Below, in pieces: positions 35,856-45,263 of a stretch of DNA of 64,000 bases. This stretch comes from Stieleria varia (GTDB lineage Bacteria > Planctomycetota > Planctomycetia > Pirellulales > Pirellulaceae). Position numbers and translations under genes: made by a program. The stretch spans positions 558,001 through 622,000 of the forward strand of contig NZ_CP151726.1 of NCBI RefSeq assembly GCF_038443385.1. Reading direction: 5' to 3'. The stretch's first letter is position 1. Each line of letters begins with the position of its first letter. Under the pieces are notes generated by a model. It was not told where the DNA came from. It worked only from the letters and a program-made list of their open reading frames with translations, and made no database searches.

Positions 35856-36849
35856 AACGCAGTCGTCCGCTGCGGTCGTCTCAGTGTGTTGTGGTGCGCG
35901 GTTGCATTTCGGCCTGCTGGACACCGCTGCTCCCTTCGGCGGCGTCGGCGTGATGATCGATCAACCCGCGACGGAAATCACCGTCAGCCAGGCGCCTCGG
36001 TTCTCATGCGACGGCCACCAATCCGACCGCGTTCTCGCAATCGCACGTCGGTTGCAACACTCGATGCGATGGAGTGATTTACCCTGCTGCCGTGTCACCA
36101 TCATCGAGCAACCGTCCGCACACAGCGGTTTCGGCAGCGGCACCCAGCTTTCGTTAGCGGTGGCCGAAACGCTCGCCGCTTTTTGTGATGTCCGCCTGCC
36201 TCAGGAGACGCTGGCTCTAGAGATCGCTGATCGTGGCAAACGCTCCGCCGTCGGTGTTCACGGCTACTTTCACGGCGGTTTGATCTACGAAGACGCCTCC
36301 AGCGATTCAACCGAGGCACCAGAATTCGGGCAACTCAATCCGATCCACCGTCGCATCGAGTTGCCCGAATCCTGGCGTGTCGTTTTGATGATCCCTCGCT
36401 CATCCGCGCCGCCGATGCACGGACAAGACGAACAAACACAGTTTGATCATTTGGCCGCCGGAGACCCGCAACGCCAAGCACGCTTGCGAGAGATGCTGTC
36501 CACCGAATTGCTGCCCGCGGCGCACTCACATGATTTCCCAGCCTTTGCCAATGCCGTACAACGCTACAACCACGAAAGCGGTCTGTTGTTCGTCAGCAGC
36601 CAAGGCGGTCCTTACAACGGAGCGGAAGTTGCCTCGTTGGTGGCGTCGCTGACTCAATCGGGGGCCGTGGGAGTTGGGCAAAGCAGTTGGGGGCCGGGAA
36701 TCTTTGCCTGGTGCGATTCACTCGACAGTGCCCAATCCCTTTGTGAATTCGTCGAGACTCACTGGCAAGACCAACTCAGCAATCTGATGATCGCATCGGT
36801 GCGCAACACCGCTCGTTCCATTCACCACTCAACATCGACATCGTCATGA
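35818..36849 (+). CDS. Beta-ribofuranosylaminobenzene 5'-phosphate synthase-like protein (GHMP family)
   Basis: 343 residues. After a short Ser/Thr-rich start it reads VCCGARLHFGLLDTAAPFGGVGVMID, then the GHMP-type motif PSAHSGFGSGTQLSLAVAETLA, and GKRSAVGVHGYFHGGLIYE. This matches the archaeal/methylotroph beta-RFAP synthase, which condenses p-aminobenzoate-type substrate with phosphoribosyl pyrophosphate in the first committed step of H4MPT synthesis. Overlaps on both sides (38 nt upstream, ATGA downstream) indicate a single operon. Confidence 0.88.
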   Translation: MNESKTSTRTTAETQSSAAVVSVCCGARLHFGLLDTAAPFGGVGVMIDQPATEITVSQAPRFSCDGHQSDRVLAIARRLQHSMRWSDLPCCRVTIIEQPSAHSGFGSGTQLSLAVAETLAAFCDVRLPQETLALEIADRGKRSAVGVHGYFHGGLIYEDASSDSTEAPEFGQLNPIHRRIELPESWRVVLMIPRSSAPPMHGQDEQTQFDHLAAGDPQRQARLREMLSTELLPAAHSHDFPAFANAVQRYNHESGLLFVSSQGGPYNGAEVASLVASLTQSGAVGVGQSSWGPGIFAWCDSLDSAQSLCEFVETHWQDQLSNLMIASVRNTARSIHHSTSTSS

Positions 36850-37883
36850 CCGCACACGAAACGATCACCGCAGAGACAATCGCTTTTGACGATCATGCTC
36901 TCATTCTGATCGACCAGACCCGCCTGCCCGGCGAACTGGTCACGCTGCGTTGCACCGACATCCGGCAAACGCATGACGCGATCCGTCGGTTGGTCGTGCG
37001 AGGGGCGCCCGCGATCGGGATCGCTGCGGCCTACGGTGTTTGTTTGGCAGGCGATCAGACAGGGCCGCCAACCACCAAACAAATCTACCTGGATGCGATC
37101 GAGTACCTTGCGACCAGCCGCCCCACCGCGGTGAACCTGTTCTGGGCCCTGGATCGCATGCGTGACGTGGTCGAATCGACTGACATGGGCGACTTGCCCG
37201 CCAAGCTGCTCGATGAAGCCCGATCGATTCATGCGGAAGACCGCGAGATGTGTCACGCGATCGGACGCAACGGCGCGGAATTGCTTGCCGATGCAGCCAA
37301 CGTGTTGACGCACTGCAACGCGGGCGGCCTCGCCACGTCGACTTGGGGAACCGCTCTGGCGCCGATCTATCATCTGCATCAGGCGGGACACAAGTTGCAC
37401 GTTTACGCCGACGAGACACGCCCGCTCCTGCAAGGCGCTCGCTTGACCGCTTGGGAATTGTCACAAGCAGGCGTGAACGTCACGGTGTTGACCGATTCGA
37501 TGTCCGGCAGCCTGATGCGTCAAGGAAAAGTCGACGCGGTGATCGTCGGCGCGGACCGGATCGCCGCCAACGGCGACGTCGCCAACAAGATCGGCACCTA
37601 TCCGTTGGCCGTTTTGGCGCGTCACCACGCGATCCCATTTTACGTCGCCGCTCCCTCCAGTACGTTCGACTTGGCTTTGGAGAACGGCGATCTGATTCCG
37701 ATCGAACAACGTGACCGCGCCGAAGTCGCATCGCCTCACGGAGTCACCGTGGTTCCCGAAGCCGCTCAAGTCATCAATCCCGCCTTCGACGTGACACCGT
37801 CCGAGTTGGTGACCGCGATCATCACCGAGCGTGGAGTGGTGCATTCACCCGACAAGTCCAAGCTGGCTGATCACCTGTCGTGA
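36846..37883 (+). CDS. mtnA: S-methyl-5-thioribose-1-phosphate isomerase
   Basis: 345 residues, full length. It contains RGAPAIGIAAAYG, catalytic Cys157 in THCNAGGLAT, YADETRPLLQGARLTAWEL, and Asp237 in VGADRIAANGDVANKIGTY. MtnA isomerises methylthioribose 1-phosphate to the ribulose form in methionine salvage. It overlaps the beta-RFAP synthase (ATGA) and the next gene (GTGA at 37880), so it is embedded in the H4MPT operon. It might have a second role with another ribose phosphate there, but the sequence looks like ordinary MtnA. Confidence 0.93.
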   Translation: MTAHETITAETIAFDDHALILIDQTRLPGELVTLRCTDIRQTHDAIRRLVVRGAPAIGIAAAYGVCLAGDQTGPPTTKQIYLDAIEYLATSRPTAVNLFWALDRMRDVVESTDMGDLPAKLLDEARSIHAEDREMCHAIGRNGAELLADAANVLTHCNAGGLATSTWGTALAPIYHLHQAGHKLHVYADETRPLLQGARLTAWELSQAGVNVTVLTDSMSGSLMRQGKVDAVIVGADRIAANGDVANKIGTYPLAVLARHHAIPFYVAAPSSTFDLALENGDLIPIEQRDRAEVASPHGVTVVPEAAQVINPAFDVTPSELVTAIITERGVVHSPDKSKLADHLS

Positions 37884-39307
37884 CCCGTCACACGATCCAA
37901 CCGACGCCCGGTGATCACTACCATTTTGTCACCGGCAAACTGGCAGAACCCGCCGTTCGCCGAATCGTTCACGAACTGTCGCAACAGTACGGATTTGACT
38001 ACTCCATCGGCGTGATGCCGATCACCGTCGCTGCGCTGATGACGCCCCGATGGTTGTCGGGACGCTTGCAACCGCCAGCGGAAACCACACATGTGATCGT
38101 CCCCGGGTTTTGTGAATCGGGAATCGAAGAACTTTCCGCACGGTTAAAACCATTGCTCGTCGTTGGGCCACGGGATTGCCGCGAGATGTCCGAGTTGTTC
38201 GGCGGTCAAACCGAGCCTCCTGCCTTGGATCGTTACAACATCCAGATCATCGCCGAAATCAACCACGCGCCACGATTCTCCTTCGACCAGATTCTTGCCC
38301 AGGCTCTGCAACTGCGTGATGACGGGGCTGACATGATCGACATCGGTTGCGACCCGAGTAAACGTTTTGAGGATGTGGGGCAATGGGTCGGCGACTTGGT
38401 CGCAGCGGGTCTACAGGTCTCAATCGATACGTTCGATCCTTGGGAAGCCGCCAAGGCAACTGGGGCCGGAGCGTCGCTCGTGCTGAGCGTCAATTCCACC
38501 AATCGTCAGCAGGCATGCGACTGGGGGACCGAAGTCGTGGTGATTCCCGACACGCCTCGCGATTTGGACAGCTTGGATCAAACGATCGAGTACCTCGCGC
38601 GACGCAACGTACCGATGCGACTGGACCCCATCCTGGAACCCATCGGTGCGGGACTGGCCGACAGTCTGGTTCGATACGCGGATTGTCGGCGACGCTATCC
38701 CGAACTGCCGATGATGATGGGCATCGGCAACTTGACCGAACTGACCGACGTCGATTCGGCAGGCATCAATCTGCTGTTGTTGGGCATCTGCGAAGAGCTG
38801 CAGATCCATAGCGTGTTGACCACGCAGGTCATCAATTGGGCGCGGACTTCGGTACGTGAGTGTGACATGGCCAGACGGTTGACCGCGCACTCGGTTGCCG
38901 AAGGCGTACCGCCCAAGAATCTTTCCGAGGCGCTGGTCATGCTGCGTGACCGTCGATTGCGCCCCTTTCCTCCGGAGTCGCTGACGGAGTTGGCTCAGGC
39001 GATCAAAGACAACAACTATCGGATCTTTGCCCAAGACGACCAACTTCACTTGCTCGCCGCAGGGCTGCATCTCAGCGACGAAGACCCGTTTCGACTTTTT
39101 GAGCGTCTGATGTCCGAAAATGTCTCGGACAACGTCGATGCCGGTCACGCGTTTTATCTTGGCTACGAGATGGCCAAAGCGAGCATCGCACTGACCTTGG
39201 GCAAGCAATACGAGCAGGACCGCGCACTCAACTGGGGCATGCTGACCAGGACAGAAGACCTGCACCGAATCAAACGCACCAGCCGCCATCGCAAAACGTC
39301 AACGTAA
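37880..39307 (+). CDS. Dihydropteroate synthase-like protein (archaeal-type, H4MPT-linked)
   Basis: 475 residues from GTG 37880. A ~110-residue N-terminal extension (YHFVTGKLAEPAVRRIVHEL) precedes a TIM-barrel part with IIAEINHAPRF, GADMIDIGCDPS, VSIDTFDPWEA and a C-terminal VPPKNLSEALVMLRDRR segment. This matches the 'dihydropteroate synthase-related' family of methanogens and H4MPT-using bacteria, longer than folate FolP (~280 residues). It likely joins the pterin and arylamine parts of methanopterin; that step is inferred from family context. Confidence 0.87.
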   Translation: MTRHTIQPTPGDHYHFVTGKLAEPAVRRIVHELSQQYGFDYSIGVMPITVAALMTPRWLSGRLQPPAETTHVIVPGFCESGIEELSARLKPLLVVGPRDCREMSELFGGQTEPPALDRYNIQIIAEINHAPRFSFDQILAQALQLRDDGADMIDIGCDPSKRFEDVGQWVGDLVAAGLQVSIDTFDPWEAAKATGAGASLVLSVNSTNRQQACDWGTEVVVIPDTPRDLDSLDQTIEYLARRNVPMRLDPILEPIGAGLADSLVRYADCRRRYPELPMMMGIGNLTELTDVDSAGINLLLLGICEELQIHSVLTTQVINWARTSVRECDMARRLTAHSVAEGVPPKNLSEALVMLRDRRLRPFPPESLTELAQAIKDNNYRIFAQDDQLHLLAAGLHLSDEDPFRLFERLMSENVSDNVDAGHAFYLGYEMAKASIALTLGKQYEQDRALNWGMLTRTEDLHRIKRTSRHRKTST

Positions 39308-39441
39308 TTGCAAGCAAAGACAATCTACTCGTTGAAAACACGAAGAAAACTTCAGTCCCCTGCTATTGGCTGTCCGATAACCCCCGTGTACCTATTCGGG
39401 TTGTAGTGATCGTATCGAATACACAGGGGCAGCTGTTCGCC

Positions 39442-41688
39442 ATGAGACTCACGAAGAAACTTACCTACATGCTGGCTCAGGGCGTTGCATTGGGGGTCAT
39501 CAGCGGTTCACTTCTGTTTGCACAGGATCGCCCCTCAACGCCGTTTGGAATTTCGTCTTCGCTGAGTCCTGCTTTCGGATCTGGTGCCGGCGGCGAGAAC
39601 AGCATCAACGACCTGGCACCGAGTTCGCTTGACGGCGGTCTCGATCCGATCATTCGACAGGGCAACGCGAATCCTGTACCCGTTCTAGACGACCTGCCTT
39701 CGACGCGTGTGATTCCCAACGCAACCTCGCGATTTTCGCCACGACAACGTGTTGCTCGTTTGTCCCGAGGCAACAAGGTCTTGGAGATTTCAAATGAAGC
39801 TTTTCGCGAGTCCGGGATCCTGGAAAAGGCCATTGCGGCAACACCGGAAGTTGCACTTTCGTACCAGGAATTCGAATCACAAACACTGCAACGTCAGCAG
39901 GTTGAGTTTCAGCAACAGGTGGCGTCAGCGGCCCAGTTGGACGCATCCCAACAGCAGTCGATCGCCACGGCGGTTCAGCAAGTGCAACAGACACAGCAGT
40001 TGGCGGCACAGAACTTTGAAAACGCTCTTTGGAACTACGGTTTCAATGGAGCCAAAGTGGCGTCCGTGACATCCAACAACATGTTCGGTCGTCCCAGTAC
40101 CAACTACGTCCTGCTCGACGCGATCGGCAGCGACGATGCGAGTAATTTGGGCTATACAATCACGAGCATCGACTCGGTCGGCCAGTTCGGCGCAACCTTC
40201 GTGCCGTCAGAGTACCTGCTGCCGATCCCGGTGGATCCGAATGATTTGTTTTTCAGTCCGTTGTTTGCCTCATCTTCTCAACGAGCCCCAGACGGCTTGA
40301 TGTTGATGATGACGGATGACAAATCAACGAACCCCGTGCTGCAGCTATTAGCGCTTCCACGTTTCGGATTTCGCTATGACACATCGATCCTCGCAGCGGG
40401 CGACGCCTCCTTTCCGGAACGCGTATCGCTGTTGAGTCGTCGAGCGTCGGGCGCCGGACAGGTGTCTTTCATCCAAGAAGATGAGTTCATGCTGCCTTTT
40501 GACATGGCCGTCAATACACAAGTCTTGGACATGGGCGGAGGTACATCTGGCCAGTTTTTTGTTACCGCAAACAACGATCGTGACCTCGGTGAGTTGGATG
40601 TGGCGACGATCGGAGTTCGGGCGTATGTCCGACGTCGAGGGTCGAGATTCGAAGGCTGGTCGCTTGTCGCGGGTAAGAAACAGAGTCTGTTCGGTGCGAT
40701 CGAACTGAGGCCTCAAGGGCTGGAAGCGAGTCGATCGCTTGTCGGTACAGTCGATAGGACGAACGATGATCGGGCACAACTGGCGATCCACGCCCCGTTA
40801 TCAGATCTGCTCACCTGGAAAGTGGCCATTGAAGATCCCGATCTGGGAGACTTGCAAATCATGCCCACGATCATGGGCGCGACTCGGCTGCAGAGATGGC
40901 CAACTTTGGCAACCAACGTTACCTTCAAGGATCCAGACTCCGACGACCAGATCGTCTTGGGTGGTTTGGTTCGAACCTTGGGATTTGAAATCGATGCGAC
41001 ACGTCGAGAGGAGTTCACGACCGGTTGGGGACTTTCTGCGATCGGCAAGATGACGTCAGGCTCGGATTCCATTTTCGCGGGGGTCGCAGGTGGCAACGGC
41101 GTCGGCGACTACATCCGAGGCATCAAGGTCTCAGCGATCGGCCGACCGACTTCGATAGAGTCCGTCTCCAGCGTCGGCGCCTTCGGCGGTTGGCATAGCG
41201 TTTTCACCGATCAATGCAACGTTCCCTATGCGGAAATGAATCTGGCCTATGGCTATGGTTGGATGGAAGATGTCCAGGATGTTTCCCGAACCAACAATCG
41301 AAAGCTGCATCAATTCTGGGCTAACTACGTCCGGTTCCTCGGCGATCGAGTGGGTGTTGGGGCGGAGTATCAGTATGGCTACCGCCAAGATCTCACCGGC
41401 GATCAAGGCGAGAACCATCAGTTGACATTCATGCTGGCTGTTCGATCAGGGCAGGTGGCCAAGTCGACGACCGTGCGAGAGTACGACCTGATTGATGAGG
41501 GATACCAGAACTCGCCCAATCCTGGAGTTGGACTTGACTCCGACCTCCAGTCCTCAGGCGTTGCCAATTTCAACGACAGCATTTATCCCAACGCCAGCGT
41601 TTTTGGAGCGACTCTGGACCAACGACCTCTTCGCGCTGTTGTCGAGCAAACACAGCTTGGCGGCGACACCTTTCGGCAATCGCTGTGA
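39442..41688 (+). CDS. Large exported protein of unknown function (possible outer-membrane protein)
   Basis: 748 residues from ATG 39442 (MRLTKKLTYMLAQGVALGVISGSLLFAQ, a signal peptide); the frame starts 12 codons earlier. A Gln-rich coiled-coil-like stretch (EFESQTLQRQQVEFQQQVASAAQ) covers ~130-195. The rest alternates polar and hydrophobic residues with many aromatic/Gly turns (VGVGAEYQYGYRQDLTGDQGENHQLTFMLAVRSG), which suggests beta structure such as an outer-membrane barrel. No known domain or C-terminal Phe barrel signature is evident. Confidence 0.7.
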   Translation: MRLTKKLTYMLAQGVALGVISGSLLFAQDRPSTPFGISSSLSPAFGSGAGGENSINDLAPSSLDGGLDPIIRQGNANPVPVLDDLPSTRVIPNATSRFSPRQRVARLSRGNKVLEISNEAFRESGILEKAIAATPEVALSYQEFESQTLQRQQVEFQQQVASAAQLDASQQQSIATAVQQVQQTQQLAAQNFENALWNYGFNGAKVASVTSNNMFGRPSTNYVLLDAIGSDDASNLGYTITSIDSVGQFGATFVPSEYLLPIPVDPNDLFFSPLFASSSQRAPDGLMLMMTDDKSTNPVLQLLALPRFGFRYDTSILAAGDASFPERVSLLSRRASGAGQVSFIQEDEFMLPFDMAVNTQVLDMGGGTSGQFFVTANNDRDLGELDVATIGVRAYVRRRGSRFEGWSLVAGKKQSLFGAIELRPQGLEASRSLVGTVDRTNDDRAQLAIHAPLSDLLTWKVAIEDPDLGDLQIMPTIMGATRLQRWPTLATNVTFKDPDSDDQIVLGGLVRTLGFEIDATRREEFTTGWGLSAIGKMTSGSDSIFAGVAGGNGVGDYIRGIKVSAIGRPTSIESVSSVGAFGGWHSVFTDQCNVPYAEMNLAYGYGWMEDVQDVSRTNNRKLHQFWANYVRFLGDRVGVGAEYQYGYRQDLTGDQGENHQLTFMLAVRSGQVAKSTTVREYDLIDEGYQNSPNPGVGLDSDLQSSGVANFNDSIYPNASVFGATLDQRPLRAVVEQTQLGGDTFRQSL

Positions 41689-41813
41689 TCTCGCCTGCGT
41701 GAATCAGCCCAGTCACATCGATGCCGGCAAGCCTTCGTTCGCTTGCCGGCGTCGAAACAGCGACAGGCTGAGTTACGCATCGAGCACTGTCACGCCGATT
41801 ACCAAGTCACGGG

Positions 41814-43322
41814 TTACAAGCTGACAAAACCGTTGCCCATGTCTGCTCGACTGTGTCCGATGTCGCGCGCTCTGGAACGCAACTCGCGGTACAACGGCAA
41901 GCCTCGCAATCCGGTTTGCTGAGCGATCAAGGCTGCTATCCCGGCAACGTGCGGCGACGCCATGCTGGTGCCTGGAATGCTGCGATGACGCGTCGGGTTG
42001 GTCCATGCCGAAAAAACGTCCACACCGGGAGCCGCGAAATTGATTTCGCCTCCGCTGCTGTTTTGACCTTGGTTCGAAAAACTTGCGATTCGCCCGCAGT
42101 TGTCAACTGCGGCGACCGCAACAATCGACGGAGCAGCGGCAGGCCCCACGACCGGACAGACTCGGCCAGGACGGCTGCTGTTGTTACCGGCAGCAGCAAT
42201 CATCAAGATTCCATTACCCAAAGCGATTCGAGCAGCTCGTTCGTGACTTGCGGAGAACGCGGGCGATGCAACGCATACCCTTGGCCCCAATGACATGTTG
42301 ATCAGGTCACATCCTTGACCGATCGCCCAATTGATCCCGCCCAAAATCGTGGTGTCATTTCCGCCGGTAGGCCCTAGGACGCGAGCAACCAATATCTCGG
42401 CTTCGCTCGCAATTCCGTAGCGTCGCGTACTGAGCCCAGGATCTCGAGGTCCACATGCAGTCCCCGCAACATGAGTTCCATGTCCATGATGATCCTGAGC
42501 AGTGCCTCCCACAAACGTCGCGTTGCCAACCACCCGAGACGCAAAATTGGCATCGGGATGTCCAAACTCAAAGCCCGTGTCAAGGATCGCAACTCGTATC
42601 CCGTTGCCAGTCAAACTTGATGCCGCGACTCCCGTTGCCTGTAATCCCCACGTGAACGATGCCGTGTCACTGAAACATCCGCCAAAGGAAGTGGGCGAGA
42701 TCGCTGCGCCGTCATTGGGCGCTGGCTCATCCGGCAGACCGCCCAGCATCTGGCTTGCAAGTGATTGAATCCCGCGCAAGTATCCTTGATGGTACGGTGA
42801 GAGCGCTGGTGGCTCAGCACCACGCTGACCCCCTGCACCCCGGGAAGCCGAAGAAAAACCCATCGCAGTTTGTTGCCCACATCCTTCATCCAGACAGCTC
42901 ATGAAATGTCGCTTCTCATCTTCCACCACAAAGAGGCGACGGACTTCTTCGTCCTGGACACTCGCGGGTTGAGCAGCAAGCGCCGCTTGAACATTGGGTT
43001 TATCGTTCAACACCAAAATGGGAAGATGATCAAACACCATCGTGTCACTCGATGAGACGTCGGCCATGTCGAAAACACTCTCGACGTAGTCGGCGGTTTG
43101 CAGCATGTCCTTGACGTCTCTTGCTGAGAAATACTCGCACACCTTTTTCTTGTCAGCCGGGTCGTCAGACAAAATCGTCACGATCTTTCGCCCGGTGAAT
43201 TCACTCAGTGATTCGGCACCCACACCAGTGTCCGAATCAAGACCGTCATATCCTTCCTCAAGCTCTTGAGGACGTGCAGTGGCTGGGGGGGAACTACCGC
43301 GGGCTCGTCTACGCTTTGCCAT
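41814..43322 (-). CDS. Intracellular subtilisin-like serine protease (S8 family)
   Basis: 502 residues. The catalytic triad is complete: Asp248 (VAILDTGFE), His284 (HGHGTHVAGT) and Ser453 (GTSMASPHVAG), with oxyanion Asn380 (AAAGNNS). No signal peptide is visible; the N-terminus is basic (MAKRRRARGSS). Residues ~40-140 are an unusual preface (GRKIVTILSDD, LPILVLNDKPNVQAAL, RRLFVVEDEKRHFM), perhaps a built-in propeptide. This resembles PatA-like or cytosolic bacterial subtilases. It is divergent from a small possible inhibitor gene (43566). Confidence 0.92.
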   Translation of the reverse strand: MAKRRRARGSSPPATARPQELEEGYDGLDSDTGVGAESLSEFTGRKIVTILSDDPADKKKVCEYFSARDVKDMLQTADYVESVFDMADVSSSDTMVFDHLPILVLNDKPNVQAALAAQPASVQDEEVRRLFVVEDEKRHFMSCLDEGCGQQTAMGFSSASRGAGGQRGAEPPALSPYHQGYLRGIQSLASQMLGGLPDEPAPNDGAAISPTSFGGCFSDTASFTWGLQATGVAASSLTGNGIRVAILDTGFEFGHPDANFASRVVGNATFVGGTAQDHHGHGTHVAGTACGPRDPGLSTRRYGIASEAEILVARVLGPTGGNDTTILGGINWAIGQGCDLINMSLGPRVCVASPAFSASHERAARIALGNGILMIAAAGNNSSRPGRVCPVVGPAAAPSIVAVAAVDNCGRIASFSNQGQNSSGGEINFAAPGVDVFSAWTNPTRHRSIPGTSMASPHVAGIAALIAQQTGLRGLPLYRELRSRARDIGHSRADMGNGFVSL

Positions 43323-43565
43323 GGAATTGCTCTCTTGTGGGCGGAACGAATGCTGCTCTCCAATGGGGCGTTCGGTGCCCCGCCGTAATTCTACCCCCTG
43401 GATGGTGCGTTATGCAAACTTTTTCTCGCCGGATCCGGTCAGGACGCTCCCAAGACAGGTTCAGACGCCGCCCAAGGCCTTGGTTCCGTTGGCAATGCAC
43501 CAAAGAATCGCTAACAATGACCACGAAAGATGTTTCTCCCCTCACCGACTCCTGGTAGACCGCAA

Positions 43566-43784
43566 ATGACCGATCAATCCAAGCCAATCACCGTGATGGT
43601 CAAGCAAGACGTACCAATCGACGATGTCGCGGCGAGACTAAAAACTCTGGGCGTAGACGACATTCAGCCACTCTTGCACATCGCCTGCATCACAGGCAAA
43701 TGGAAAGGAGCCATTGCTGAAGTAAAGGAGGTTGAAGGGGTGGAGGATGTCGAAGAACAGACGGGGGAGTATTTCCCTTCGTGA
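43566..43784 (+). CDS. Small protein, possible free-standing I9 (subtilisin propeptide)-like inhibitor
   Basis: 72 residues from ATG 43566 (MTDQSKPITVMVKQD); the frame begins at 43530. The sequence has an alpha/beta ferredoxin-like pattern, ending KGAIAEVKEVEGVEDVEEQTGEYFPS. That tail recalls the C-terminus of subtilisin propeptides (V-x-x-VE...D). It lies 243 bp from, and divergent to, the subtilase at 41814-43322. The propeptide match is by eye and loose; it could instead be an unrelated small cytosolic protein. Confidence 0.6.
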   Translation: MTDQSKPITVMVKQDVPIDDVAARLKTLGVDDIQPLLHIACITGKWKGAIAEVKEVEGVEDVEEQTGEYFPS

Positions 43785-43815
43785 GCTCCCAGATCAGGCT
43801 GCTGTGAGCTAGATG

Positions 43816-45039
43816 TCAGCCTGCGATTTGAGTTGACTTGAACGGTCGAGCTAGCAGAGAGCGGATTTCTTTGGCGGTCGCCTGACGTCCCACTGCGGCA
43901 TCCACCGGGTAGGCGACGCGATCAAAGATGAACCCGAATGTTTCATGTTCCACGGGAACGGCAAAACCCACGCGGACAACCGAGACGCGATGAATCACGG
44001 CGATGGCAGCCATCGCCGCGTCGCCCACACTGACCGCCGGACCGTCGCTTTCAAATAATGGTTCCAAGATCGGACGGTGATCATCAATGAAACGTGACAA
44101 TCGCTGAGCGTCACTTTGATCACCAAATTTGGCAATCGCCTGAAAACAGTGCGCGAGCATCAGCGGATCATCGCTGACCTCGATCGTCTGCAATGCCAGC
44201 TTGAGTCCCAAGCTCATGTTCCACTGCATCGTCATTTGCAACACATCTTGCCGATGCGTGGTGCCACTGCGTCGGACCCAAGCCGCCACGAGTGATTTGA
44301 ATCGATCGCCCAACGCTCGATCGTGAATCAATTCGTCCGAAGAATTCATTCTCAACAGACCGATCAAGCGAGATTCGTAGTTGGCATCGATCGGTACCGC
44401 CGGATCGGTCGCGGGCAGCAGCACGGCCAGCATATCAATTTGCGTTGGCATCACTTCCAGACCGATTCGTTTCTCGTCCTGGCGGGACTCCACCGATTTG
44501 ATGGCGACGGACAATTCTCGCGGTGTCCCAGCCAACGAATCGACCAGCTCCGGATACTCTCTCAGCAGACGGACGTAGATTTCTCGCGTTCGGATGGAAT
44601 CGCCGAACAGGTGCGCGACGATCGGCCAGTTCGTCATTTCGTCTTGACGACCGGCCAAGAAGGAAGTGATGCGGGACTCGAAACTGGTGACTTCCAGTTG
44701 TCCGATCAGTCGCTCCAACCGCTGGCGAACTTCCGCGTCACGGGTGCTGCTCAATCGCTTTCGCATCACTGGCAACCCAATATCACCCAGCGACAGCAAC
44801 TGTTCGGTCGCCTGCTCGCGGACGGCAAATTGCCCAGCACCCAATTGCTCGATCAAGACCATGATTCGGCTCTCATGCCCCCCTGCTGAGCCAGCAATGT
44901 CAAATCCGTTGCCCATGCCTTCGCCAGCCACAGGCGGCGGTTCCGCACTCTGCAGTGGGCCTTCCCAGCCAAGCGTCACAGCCAAAACAACTGGCAGGAC
45001 CCGTTTCAGTCGACGACGGTTTTGATCGGTGGGTGGCAC
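43816..45039 (-). CDS. Exported helical-repeat protein of unknown function
   Basis: 407 residues. A basic n-region and hydrophobic core (LKRVLPVVLAVTLGWEGPLQSAEP) form a signal peptide. The following ~100 residues have HEAT-like helices (VREQATEQLLSLGDIGLPVMRKRL, VRQRLERLIGQLEVTSFESR), and more helices fill the rest. No enzyme motif is seen. It is likely periplasmic and is divergent from the CGS-like gene. Confidence 0.75.
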   Translation of the reverse strand: MPPTDQNRRRLKRVLPVVLAVTLGWEGPLQSAEPPPVAGEGMGNGFDIAGSAGGHESRIMVLIEQLGAGQFAVREQATEQLLSLGDIGLPVMRKRLSSTRDAEVRQRLERLIGQLEVTSFESRITSFLAGRQDEMTNWPIVAHLFGDSIRTREIYVRLLREYPELVDSLAGTPRELSVAIKSVESRQDEKRIGLEVMPTQIDMLAVLLPATDPAVPIDANYESRLIGLLRMNSSDELIHDRALGDRFKSLVAAWVRRSGTTHRQDVLQMTMQWNMSLGLKLALQTIEVSDDPLMLAHCFQAIAKFGDQSDAQRLSRFIDDHRPILEPLFESDGPAVSVGDAAMAAIAVIHRVSVVRVGFAVPVEHETFGFIFDRVAYPVDAAVGRQATAKEIRSLLARPFKSTQIAG

Positions 45040-45199
45040 TAGGGACTCGCTGGAAACTCGCTGGGGAACTCAGACTTGTGAAGATAGAACAATCATAGGG
45101 CTGATGGGCGACCCCAGATCGGTGGAACCCCCGTTATCGAGCAAAATCGCTTGCCGATACGTTGCCTTCTGGGTACTCTACTTTTAGTAACGCGGTCAG

Positions 45200-45263
45200 G
45201 TGCGATCTTGGCCGGGTTTTTTTGAGGGATTTAAGGCCACTTGCAGCCATCTGCTAAAGAGCC
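45200..45263 (+). promoter_or_regulatory. Possible SAM-II-like pseudoknot leader of the transsulfuration genes
   Basis: The leader has, in order, TTGGCCGGG (45209-45216), CTTGCAGCC (45240-45248) and GCTAAAG (45253-45259), ending at the ATG. A TGGCC/GGCCA stem encloses a T-rich loop whose GGGTTTTT can pair with AAAGAGCC before the ATG. These blocks resemble the SAM-II (metA) riboswitch as I remember it, but the usual linker between the second and third blocks is too short. Treat as a weak candidate. Confidence 0.25.
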
